Origin: Polymorphum gilvum SL003B-26A1
GTDB taxonomy: Bacteria > Pseudomonadota > Alphaproteobacteria > Rhizobiales > Stappiaceae
Reading direction: 5' to 3'
NCBI RefSeq assembly: GCF_000192745.1
Contig: NC_015259.1
Location: forward strand, 4,585,366 to 4,649,365
Length of the DNA: 64,000 nt
The notes under the pieces are model-generated. The model was not told where the DNA came from. It did no database searches and was given only the letters and a program-made list of their open reading frames with translations. Made by a program: the position numbers and the translations under genes. Positions 57,457-64,000 of the stretch are shown in pieces; the stretch's first letter is position 1, and every line of letters begins with the position of its first letter.

Positions 57457-58077
57457 ATGACCGAGACGTCGCCTGTCCCTGCCGGGTTCCGCCTGCTGCC
57501 CGGCTATCTCGACCGCGCCGCGCAGGAGGACCTGATCGACGCGCTGCGCGCCGCGCTGGCCGAGGCGCCGCTGTTCCGTCCGGTCATGCCTCGGACGGGA
57601 AAGCCCTTTTCGGTGCGCATGAGCAACTGCGGACCGCTCGGCTGGGTGTCGGACCGCACCGGCTACCGCTACCAGGAATTTCATCCGGAAACCGGCCGGA
57701 GATGGTCCGACATCCCTCCGGTCCTGCTCCGGCTCTGGGCGGAGGTCGCGCCCGCCGCGCCGCTGCCCGAGGCCTGCCTGATCAACTTCTACGAGCCGGG
57801 CGCCCGCATGGGCCTGCACCAGGACCGCGACGAGGAGACCTTCGACGCGCCGGTCGTCTCCGTGTCGCTCGGCGACACGGCGATGTTCCGCATCGGCGGT
57901 CTGAGTCGCAAGGATCGGACCGCCTCGCTCCGGCTCGCCTCGGGCGACGTCGCGGTGCTCGCCAGCACCGCCCGCCTCGCCTTCCACGGCATCGACCGCA
58001 TCCTCGCCGGCACCTCCACCCTGCTCAAGGCCGGCGGCAGGATCAACCTGACGCTGCGCCGGGTGACAGCCGGATAG
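57457..58077 (+). CDS. alkB: Alpha-ketoglutarate-dependent dioxygenase AlkB
   Basis: Predicted 206-residue Fe(II)/2-oxoglutarate dioxygenase that removes N1-methyladenine and N3-methylcytosine lesions from DNA or RNA. The iron ligands are in HQDRDE (His and Asp) and the later FHGIDRI histidine; the carboxyl INLTLRRV carries the 2-oxoglutarate arginines. GGAG lies 9 bases before the ATG at 57457. It is divergent from dnaK. The upstream extension of the frame overlaps the dnaK promoter and is not coding. Confidence 0.93.
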   Translation: MTETSPVPAGFRLLPGYLDRAAQEDLIDALRAALAEAPLFRPVMPRTGKPFSVRMSNCGPLGWVSDRTGYRYQEFHPETGRRWSDIPPVLLRLWAEVAPAAPLPEACLINFYEPGARMGLHQDRDEETFDAPVVSVSLGDTAMFRIGGLSRKDRTASLRLASGDVAVLASTARLAFHGIDRILAGTSTLLKAGGRINLTLRRVTAG

Positions 58078-58095
58078 GCTCGGCGGCGCGGCCGG

Positions 58096-59676
58096 TCAGG
58101 ACCAGGCCCCGAGCGCCAGAACAACCGCAGCGACCGCGATCACCCACAGCGCCACGCGGCCCGAGCGACCGTGGCGGGCCTCGGCGCGGCCGATCGCCTC
58201 GGCGGTCGCGGCGTCGAAGCGCAGGCCCTTTTCGGCCATGCGCTCGACCTCCGCCGACAGGCGGCCGGCCCGTTCGGCATAGAGCGGCAGGTCGGCGGCC
58301 AGCCGCAGCAGCGCCGACGCGCCGCCGGCGACGTCGGCCAGCTTGGCCGCCGGACCGAGGTTCTGGGCGATCCAGCCGCCGACAACCGGCTCGGCGGTCT
58401 TCCACATGTCGAGATGCGGGTTGAGCGTGCGCGCCACGCCCTCGACCACCACCATGGTCTTCTGCAGCATGATCAGCTGGGTCTGGGTGCGCATCTCGAA
58501 CAGCTCGGTGACCTCGAACAGTTGGGTCAGCAGCCGGGCCATGGAGATCTCGCTGGCGTCGTGGCCGTGGATCGGCTCGCCGATGGCGCGGATTGCCTGG
58601 GCGAAGACGTCGACGTCCTGGTCGGCCGGCACGTAGCCGGCCTCGAAATGGACCTCCGCGACGCGCCGGTAGTTGCGGGTGATGAAGCCGTAGAGGATCT
58701 CGGCCAGGAACCGGCGCTCGGCGCGGCCGAGCCGGCCGGTGATGCCGAAGTCGACAGCGACCAGCGTGCCGTCCGGCTCGACGAACAGGTTGCCCTGGTG
58801 CATGTCGGCATGGAAGAAGCCGTCGCGCAGGGTGTGGCGCAGGAAGCTCTGGATCACGGCGGCGCCGAGCGCCTCGAGGTCGTGGCCGTCGGCGCGCAGC
58901 CCCTCGACGTCCGACATCTTGCGCCCGTCGATCCATTCCATGGTCAGCACGCCCTTGGCCGAGCGTGTCCAGTCGACCGCCGGCACCCGGAAGCCGGGAT
59001 CGCCGGCGGTGTTCTCCGCCATTTCGGACAAAGCCGCCGCCTCCAGGCGGAAATCCATTTCCAACGCCACCGAGCGGGCGAGGGTGTCGACCACCGCGAC
59101 CGGGCGCAGGCGCCGCGACGGGGCGTGGAAGCGTTCCGCCAGCCGGGCGGCGAGGTAGAAGCTCTCCAGATCGCGCTGGAAACGGCGGGCGACGCCCGGC
59201 CGCAGCACCTTGACCGCCACCTTGCGCGTCGAGCCGTCGGCAAGACGCACCGTCGCCGGATGGACCTGAGCGATCGAGGCGGCCGCGACCGGCTCGCCGA
59301 AGACCTCGAACAGGTTGCCGACCGGCCGCATCAGCTGCTCGGCGACGCTTGCCTCGGCCTCGGCCTGCGGGAAGGCGGGCAGCCGGTCCTGCAGATGGGC
59401 GAGTTCCGCCGCCGCCTCCTTGCCGACCACGTCGGCACGGGTGGCGAGGAACTGGCCGAGCTTGACGTAGGACGGTCCGAGCCGGTTCATGGCGTCCGAC
59501 AGCCGCCGTTCCGCACTTTTCGTGCGTACCGAGCGGCGTTCGAGCAGGCGGGCGCAGCGGATGGCGAGCCGCGGGCCCGCCGGCAGGTCCGGCAGCACCG
59601 CCAGGCCAAAGACGCCCTCGCGCGCCAGCACGAAACCGGCCTTGAAAAGGCGCAGGAACGGCATGATCGCGGCCAT
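58096..59676 (-). CDS. ubiB: UbiB-family kinase-like protein for ubiquinone synthesis
   Basis: Predicted 526-residue atypical kinase-like ATPase of the UbiB/ADCK family needed for ubiquinone synthesis. The family motif KxGQ is K72-Q75 in YVKLGQFLATR; the alanine-rich nucleotide loop is AAASIAQVH, with HADMHQGNLF and VDFGITG as catalytic and metal loops. One or two membrane helices close the protein (VALWVIAVAAVVLALGAW). It begins 4 bases after the ubiE stop. Confidence 0.96.
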   Translation of the reverse strand: MAAIMPFLRLFKAGFVLAREGVFGLAVLPDLPAGPRLAIRCARLLERRSVRTKSAERRLSDAMNRLGPSYVKLGQFLATRADVVGKEAAAELAHLQDRLPAFPQAEAEASVAEQLMRPVGNLFEVFGEPVAAASIAQVHPATVRLADGSTRKVAVKVLRPGVARRFQRDLESFYLAARLAERFHAPSRRLRPVAVVDTLARSVALEMDFRLEAAALSEMAENTAGDPGFRVPAVDWTRSAKGVLTMEWIDGRKMSDVEGLRADGHDLEALGAAVIQSFLRHTLRDGFFHADMHQGNLFVEPDGTLVAVDFGITGRLGRAERRFLAEILYGFITRNYRRVAEVHFEAGYVPADQDVDVFAQAIRAIGEPIHGHDASEISMARLLTQLFEVTELFEMRTQTQLIMLQKTMVVVEGVARTLNPHLDMWKTAEPVVGGWIAQNLGPAAKLADVAGGASALLRLAADLPLYAERAGRLSAEVERMAEKGLRFDAATAEAIGRAEARHGRSGRVALWVIAVAAVVLALGAWS

Positions 59677-59680
59677 CGCG

Positions 59681-60466
59681 CTAGAGCTTCCAGCCCGAAT
59701 GCAGCGCCGCGATGCCGCCGGAATAGTTGCGCCAGGTGACGCGCTCGAAGCCGGCCTCGCGGATCATCTCGGCAAAGCGCGCCTGGTTGGGAAACTTGCG
59801 GATCGATTCGACCAGGTAGCGGTAGGGCTCGCCGTCGCCGGTCACCGCCTGGCCGATCGCCGGAATGGCGTTGAACGAGAAGGCGTCGTAGACCCGGTCG
59901 AGCATCGGCACGTCGACCTCGGAAAATTCCAGGCACAGGAAACGGCCGCCGCGCTTCAGAACGCGGTGCGCCTCGCGCAGCGCCCTGGGGATGTCCGGCA
60001 CGTTGCGGATGCCGAAGGCGATCGTGTAGGCGTCGAAGCTCCTGTCGGGGAACGGCAGGGTTTCGGCATTTCCCTGCGTGAAGCGGATCGCGTCGGCGTG
60101 GCCGGCCTTGGCCGCGCGGTCGCGGCCGACGGCCAGCATCGAGCCGTTGATGTCGAGCACGACGGCCTTGGCCGTGCCGCCGGAGCGCTCGACGATGCGT
60201 GTGGCGATGTCGCCGGTGCCGCCGGCGACGTCGAGCACGATCCAGGGCCGGACGGCCGAGCGCGGCGGGGCGAGCGTCGAGACCATGGCGTCCTTCCACA
60301 GCCGGTGCATGCCGCCGGACATCAGGTCGTTCATCAGGTCATAGCGGCTCGCCACCTTGTGGAACACGTCGTCGACCAGCGCCTGCTTCTCGCCTTGCGC
60401 CACCGTGGCGAAGCCGAAGCTGGTCGGCATGTCCTGCGGATCACGGGTCGAAGTTCTCTGTGCCAT
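59681..60466 (-). CDS. ubiE: Demethylmenaquinone/2-methoxy-6-polyprenyl-1,4-benzoquinol methyltransferase
   Basis: Predicted 261-residue SAM-dependent C-methyltransferase of quinone synthesis. The conserved blocks are [30 protein letters not shown] (SAM site), FGIRNVPDI and the carboxyl end [16 protein letters not shown]. The ATG at 60466 fits homologues. It is the first gene of ubiE-ubiB and divergent from mutM across 168 bases. Confidence 0.96.
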   Translation of the reverse strand: MAQRTSTRDPQDMPTSFGFATVAQGEKQALVDDVFHKVASRYDLMNDLMSGGMHRLWKDAMVSTLAPPRSAVRPWIVLDVAGGTGDIATRIVERSGGTAKAVVLDINGSMLAVGRDRAAKAGHADAIRFTQGNAETLPFPDRSFDAYTIAFGIRNVPDIPRALREAHRVLKRGGRFLCLEFSEVDVPMLDRVYDAFSFNAIPAIGQAVTGDGEPYRYLVESIRKFPNQARFAEMIREAGFERVTWRNYSGGIAALHSGWKL

Positions 60467-60634
60467 CGATGCCTCGCGCGCCTTGAAGTTCTGCGTGTCC
60501 GGACGCCGGCGCGGTCCGGTCGCGTCCTGGTCCGTTGCGGTTGCGGCGGACCATAGTACAAGCGGCGGCGCGGCGCTATGGTGGCCGCGCACCCCTCCCA
60601 TATAGGCTTTTGCAGGGAACCGATAGGCGAAACC

Positions 60635-61528
60635 ATGCCTGAATTGCCCGAAGTGGAAACCGTCCGCCGGGGACTTGCCCCCGCCATGGAAGGCGCGCGG
60701 ATCCGCGCCGTCGACCGCAACCGCCCCGACCTCCGGTTTCCCTTCCCGGAGGACTTCGAGGCGCGGCTGACGGGACGAAACGTCACAGCCCTGTCGCGGC
60801 GCGCGAAGTACCTGCTGGCCGACCTCGACGACGGCACGGTGCTGGTCATGCACCTCGGCATGTCCGGTTCGTTCCGCATCGAGGCCGGATCCGGCGCGGA
60901 CATGCCGGGCGACTTCGTCCATGCCCGCTCGAAGGATCCAAGGCACGATCACGTCGTGTTCCACCTCGAGAGGTCGGAGGGAACGGCGGTTCGCATCACC
61001 TACAACGATCCGCGCCGCTTCGGCTTCATGCTGCTGGCCGAGCGTGCCGGCCTTGCCGACCATCCGCTGTTTGCCAGGATGGGCCTGGAACCGCTCGGCA
61101 ACGCGCTCGACGGCGCCGTCCTGGCGCAACTGTTCGCCGGCAAGCGCGCGCCGCTCAAGGCCGCCCTGCTCGATCAGGGGCTGATCGCCGGCCTCGGCAA
61201 CATCTATGTGTGCGAGGCCCTGTGGCGCGCCGGCCTTAGCCCGACCCGCGAGGCGGGCTCAATTGCAGGCGGGTCGCCCAGAGGCGGCGCGCGCTGCGAG
61301 AAACTCGCCGACGCCATCCGTAACGTCCTGGAGGAAGCGATCGAGGCTGGCGGCTCGTCGCTCAGGGACCATGCCCGCACGGACGGCTCTCTCGGCTATT
61401 TCCAGCATACCTTCGCCGTCTACGGCCGCGAGGGCGAGCCGTGCCGGACGCCCGGCTGCCCCGGCACCGTCGAACGCATCGTGCAGAGCAACCGTTCGAC
61501 CTTCTTCTGCCGCCGCTGCCAGCGCTGA
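60635..61528 (+). CDS. mutM: Formamidopyrimidine-DNA glycosylase
   Basis: Predicted 297-residue bifunctional DNA glycosylase/AP lyase that removes 8-oxoguanine. The amino end [13 protein letters not shown] exposes the catalytic P2 and E3; K57-type and helix-two-turn-helix blocks ([18 protein letters not shown]) are present. The carboxyl zinc finger has its first two cysteines four residues apart (CRTPGC) instead of two, followed by CRRC, a spacing seen in alphaproteobacterial enzymes. Confidence 0.95.
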   Translation: MPELPEVETVRRGLAPAMEGARIRAVDRNRPDLRFPFPEDFEARLTGRNVTALSRRAKYLLADLDDGTVLVMHLGMSGSFRIEAGSGADMPGDFVHARSKDPRHDHVVFHLERSEGTAVRITYNDPRRFGFMLLAERAGLADHPLFARMGLEPLGNALDGAVLAQLFAGKRAPLKAALLDQGLIAGLGNIYVCEALWRAGLSPTREAGSIAGGSPRGGARCEKLADAIRNVLEEAIEAGGSSLRDHARTDGSLGYFQHTFAVYGREGEPCRTPGCPGTVERIVQSNRSTFFCRRCQR

Positions 61529-61650
61529 CGGCGCCGCGCGGCCCCGCGAAAAGGTGAGGCCGGCCGGTCTTGCACCTCGCCCGCCATGCGGGTACGGCTG
61601 ATGCACGGCGCGCCGCGTGCGGGGCCAGCTCAACGGACCAGAGGACATCC

Positions 61651-62424
61651 ATGGCTTACGAGAACATCCTGACGGAGAAACGCGGCAAGGTGGGCCTGAT
61701 CACCCTGAACCGCCCCAAGGCACTGAACGCGCTAAGCTCTGCGCTGATGGCCGAGGTCGCTACGGCGCTCGACGCCTTCGAGAAGGACGAGCGGATCGGC
61801 TGCGTGGTGCTGACCGGTTCGGAGAAGGCCTTTGCCGCCGGCGCCGACATCAAGGAAATGCAGCCGCTGGATTTCGCCCGGGCCTATCTGACTGACTTCA
61901 TCACGCCCTGGGACCGCGTGGCGCGCAACCGAAAGCCGGTCATCGCCGCGGTCGCCGGCTACGCGCTGGGTGGCGGTTGCGAGTTGGCGATGATGTGCGA
62001 CTTCATCATCGCCGCCGACAACGCCCGCTTCGGCCAGCCCGAGATCACGCTCGGCGTGGTGCCGGGCGCCGGCGGTACCCAGCGCCTGACCCGTTTCGTC
62101 GGCAAGTCCAAGGCGATGGAGATGTGCCTGACCGGCCGCATGATGGACGCCGAGGAGGCCGAGCGCGCCGGCCTGGTCAGTCGCATCGTGCCGCTCGACG
62201 ACCTCATGGAGGAGGTAATGAAGGTCGCCGAGAAGATCGCCGATTTCTCGCTGCCGGTCACCATGATGGTCAAGGAAAGCGTCAACCGCGCCTACGAGAC
62301 GACGCTCGCCGAGGGCATCCGCTTCGAGCGGCGCATGTTCCATGCCAGCTTCGCCACCGACGATCAGAGCGAGGGCATGGGCGCCTTCGTCGAGAAGCGT
62401 TCGCCGCAGTTCCGCAACAAATAA
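61651..62424 (+). CDS. Enoyl-CoA hydratase
   Basis: Predicted 257-residue crotonase-fold enzyme hydrating enoyl-CoA in fatty-acid breakdown. The oxyanion-hole block is [16 protein letters not shown], and the two catalytic glutamates appear in GCELAM and in [17 protein letters not shown]. The ATG at 61651 fits the family length; the frame upstream to 61570 has no homology. The order mutM, enoyl-CoA hydratase, rpsT is typical of Hyphomicrobiales. Confidence 0.95.
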   Translation: MAYENILTEKRGKVGLITLNRPKALNALSSALMAEVATALDAFEKDERIGCVVLTGSEKAFAAGADIKEMQPLDFARAYLTDFITPWDRVARNRKPVIAAVAGYALGGGCELAMMCDFIIAADNARFGQPEITLGVVPGAGGTQRLTRFVGKSKAMEMCLTGRMMDAEEAERAGLVSRIVPLDDLMEEVMKVAEKIADFSLPVTMMVKESVNRAYETTLAEGIRFERRMFHASFATDDQSEGMGAFVEKRSPQFRNK

Positions 62425-62448
62425 TCCATCGTCGCGGGCCGGCAGGCA

Positions 62449-62477
62449 TTGACGGGACCCGCCGCCGGGACTATAAG
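62449..62477 (+). promoter_or_regulatory. Sigma-70-type promoter of rpsT
   Basis: TTGACG (62449-62454), a 17-base spacer and TATAAG (62472-62477); five of six positions match in both elements. The expected start of transcription is near 62484, giving a leader of about 120 bases before rpsT. Confidence 0.8.
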
Positions 62478-62603
62478 CCACGCCCAATCGGTGGCGGCCA
62501 AACTGCCACCGAATTCGTTTGACGCGGGAGCACGCGCCTGCAGGCATCCGCGCCCCGGCCGTCAAACGGATCTTTGTTTCACACTCGGACCAGGATTGAG
62601 CCC

Positions 62604-62870
62604 ATGGCCAACACTCCCTCGGCCAAGAAGGCGGCCCGCAAGATTGCCCGCCGGACGGCCACCAACAAGGCACGGCGGAGCCGCGTGCGCACCTTCCTGC
62701 GCAAGGTCGAGGAAGCCATCGCTTCCGGCGACCAGGCTGCTGCCAGCGAGGCGCTCAAGGTCGCCCAGCCGGAAATCATGCGCGCCGCTTCCAAGGGCGT
62801 CATCCACGCCAACACCGCCTCGCGCAAGGTGTCGCGTCTGAACGCGCGGGTTAAGGCTCTCGGGGCCTGA
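62604..62870 (+). CDS. rpsT: 30S ribosomal protein S20
   Basis: Predicted 88-residue very basic 16S rRNA-binding protein. It begins [17 protein letters not shown] and contains [16 protein letters not shown] and the end [20 protein letters not shown], all typical of S20. It has its own promoter and a strong terminator. In many Hyphomicrobiales dnaA follows; here it does not within the window. Confidence 0.97.
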   Translation: MANTPSAKKAARKIARRTATNKARRSRVRTFLRKVEEAIASGDQAAASEALKVAQPEIMRAASKGVIHANTASRKVSRLNARVKALGA

Positions 62871-62896
62871 CTCCAGAGTCTCGGGCCCTCTCGAAC

Positions 62897-62933
62897 AACA
62901 AAAAACCCGGTCCATGCGGCCGGGTTTTTTGTT
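62897..62933 (+). terminator. Rho-independent terminator of rpsT
   Basis: A 14-base-pair stem: positions 62897-62910 pair with 62920-62933, core AAAAAACCCGG/CCGGGTTTTTT, with a 9-base loop. It starts 27 bases after the rpsT stop. Confidence 0.95.
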
Positions 62934-63083
62934 AGCCGTAAAAATTGACTGAGATGTCAATCGGCTAAATCCGCCAACTCCTCCCGAGAAATGCGGAGGT
63001 CGCGGAGTGTCATTTTTTTATCAATAAAAACAATAGTTTATAGGTATGTCCGGCGGACGCCTGCGCTCCGGGGCGGATTCGGT

Positions 63084-63172
63084 TTGAGTCAATACGGCGG
63101 CCGTAAAATTTTTTGCCGGACCCGCTTTCCGGCACCTGCCGCGAAGCGGGCGACGAAAAAACGTTGAGTCAA
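63084..63172. repeat. Pair of TTGAGTCAA palindromes 80 bases apart
   Basis: TTGAGTCAA occurs at 63084-63092 and 63164-63172, each followed after one base by ACG. Each contains a GAGTC (GANTC) site, the target of the CcrM cell-cycle methyltransferase in alphaproteobacteria. They bracket the candidate pseudoknot. Confidence 0.7.
63114..63150 (+). ncRNA. Candidate H-type RNA pseudoknot
   Basis: TGCCGGA (63114-63120) pairs perfectly with TCCGGCA (63128-63134). The entire 7-base loop between them, CCCGCTT (63121-63127), is exactly complementary to AAGCGGG (63144-63150), 9 bases further on. A short competing hairpin (CCGC 63139-63142 with GCGG 63146-63149) offers a second fold. The strand is not certain: the complement folds too. 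No known riboswitch class was recognised. Confidence 0.4.
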
Positions 63173-63261
63173 AACGCCTTTGTCGGGCAGCAGGTGCAGG
63201 GGCGCGGAAGAATGACGTAAGGGGCGGATGGCGCGGTTCGGAATTTGTTAACGACTGGCTG

Positions 63262-63290
63262 TTGCCCGCCCCAACCCGCCTGTGTATGGT
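63262..63290 (+). promoter_or_regulatory. Possible sigma-70 promoter of the rhodanese gene
   Basis: TTGCCC (63262-63267), a 17-base spacer and TATGGT (63285-63290); four of six positions match in each element. Transcription would start near 63297 and give a leader of over 200 bases. Confidence 0.45.
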
Positions 63291-63523
63291 CCGATCAATG
63301 GGCGACGGAGACAGTTGCTTAATCAAGAAAACATCTTTGTGCATGGACTGACAAATGATCACGGTGACGACAAATAATCAGGCGGCCAACGCCCCGCACA
63401 GTGCTTCAAGAAGTATTGTCCCGCACAGGATCGTCTCCGCGTAAACTTGAGCATCTAACTCGAATTCTCCAAAGATTTGGATTTCGGCTACACGCGATAG
63501 GTGACTATTGCGAAGGGGGTCTG

Positions 63524-63964
63524 TTGTCGAATTCTGTGACTTATGCCGGGGATGTCGACCCGGAAGAAGCGTTTGAAGCGCTCAGGGACCGACAGGACGC
63601 GATGCTCGTCGACGTGCGCACGCGCGCCGAGTGGTCCTTCGTGGGCGTTCCGGATCTTCGAGGCCAGGGCAAGGACGTTCTGCTGGTCGAATGGCAAGGG
63701 TTCCCGGCCGGCACACCGGTGCCGGACTTCGTGGCGACCCTGTCGGAGCAACTCGGCACGCGCGGCCTCGGACCCGACACGCCGATCTATTTCCTGTGCC
63801 GGTCCGGCGTGCGCAGCCTGCACGCGGCTGTCGCCATGACCGAGGCCGGCTATAGGGCCTGTTACAACATCGCCGGCGGTTTCGAGGGGCCTCTCGACGA
63901 GGCGGGTCATCGGGGCCGGCTCGGCGGCTGGAAGGCGGTCGGCCTTCCCTGGGTTCAGAGTTAG
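63524..63964 (+). CDS. Rhodanese-like sulfurtransferase domain protein
   Basis: Predicted 146-residue single-domain rhodanese. It shows AMLVDVRTRAEWSFVGVP and the active-site loop CRSGVR with the persulfide-forming C92, then RSLHAAVAMTEAGY and NIAGGFEGPLD. The partner is unknown; such proteins carry sulfane sulfur or act in thiosulfate/cyanide metabolism. I choose a TTG at 63524 with AAGGGGG directly upstream; a GTG at 63536 is possible, and the open frame back to a GTG at 63401 adds 41 residues that do not resemble the family. Confidence 0.82.
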   Translation: MSNSVTYAGDVDPEEAFEALRDRQDAMLVDVRTRAEWSFVGVPDLRGQGKDVLLVEWQGFPAGTPVPDFVATLSEQLGTRGLGPDTPIYFLCRSGVRSLHAAVAMTEAGYRACYNIAGGFEGPLDEAGHRGRLGGWKAVGLPWVQS

Positions 63965-64000
63965 CAAGGGTTCGGTCTTCCGGGACGCGTGTTCGGGCGG

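Larger units (their letters stand above)
62934..63523. other. 590-base non-coding, partly AT-rich region between rpsT and the rhodanese gene
   Basis: No convincing gene is visible on either strand. It holds an AT-rich block (63011-63043), a candidate pseudoknot (63114-63150), two TTGAGTCAA palindromes, three GANTC sites (63076-63090 and 63166-63170), a possible promoter (63262-63290) and two near matches to a DnaA box sharing CCATNCACA (minus strand of 63281-63289 and 63339-63347, two mismatches each). Its base composition is clearly unlike the flanking genes. Confidence 0.6.

Noticed and set aside
63298..63351. 17-codon open frame as a possible leader peptide of the rhodanese gene
   Set aside because: No ribosome binding site and no runs of regulatory codons; short frames like this are expected by chance in AT-richer DNA.

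Overview
This is a 64 kb stretch of GC-rich chromosomal DNA from an alphaproteobacterium, most probably of the order Hyphomicrobiales (Rhizobiales). The evidence is gene content and order: lnt / XRE regulator / metK / trmB followed by rimP-nusA-ylxR-infB-rbfA-truB-rpsO-pnp, tsaB-rimI-fur-acyltransferase-miaB-phoH-ybeY-CBS protein, hslVU, pmtA, and ubiB-ubiE | mutM-enoyl-CoA hydratase-rpsT are typical of that order. No insertion sequence, prophage, CRISPR array, rRNA or tRNA gene was seen. I cannot name the species.

Layout. (1) 1-11.8 kb is the accessory part: a divergent N-formylglutamate amidohydrolase / alanine-glyoxylate-type aminotransferase pair; a surface-glycan cluster (CDP-glucose synthesis and dehydration, a GT2 and a GT17 glycosyltransferase, a CmcI-like methyltransferase, a sugar epimerase/reductase and a hexapeptide acetyltransferase); then a membrane methyltransferase, a HIT protein, NudC and a secreted lytic transglycosylase. 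(2) 11.8-19.6 kb is a yejAABEF-type oligopeptide ABC importer with two tandem substrate-binding proteins. (3) 19.7-26.4 kb holds a CHASE-GGDEF diguanylate cyclase, a membrane-anchored cytochrome c, kdsB-pheA, a PfkB kinase, gpmA and dapB. (4) 26.5-39.6 kb is the transcription/translation block (pnp to metK), all on the minus strand apart from one small secreted-protein gene lying between truB and rpsO. (5) 39.8-49.7 kb is envelope, tRNA-modification and ribosome-maturation housekeeping. (6) 49.8-57.2 kb is the heat-shock part (hslVU, dnaJ, dnaK), with matches to the alphaproteobacterial RpoH promoter in front of hslV and dnaK and an FkbM methyltransferase between dnaK and dnaJ. (7) 57.4-64 kb carries alkB, ubiB-ubiE, mutM, an enoyl-CoA hydratase, rpsT with a clear promoter and terminator, a 590-base AT-rich non-coding stretch, and a rhodanese gene.

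Most of the window is ordinary core genome. The places I would look at again are non-coding or insertional. They are the rpsT-rhodanese intergenic region, which has a candidate H-type pseudoknot flanked by two TTGAGTCAA palindromes exactly 80 bases apart where many relatives carry dnaA; two perfect palindromes between metK and trmB; the small repeat protein between truB and rpsO; FkbM inside dnaK-dnaJ; and the incomplete CDP-sugar pathway.
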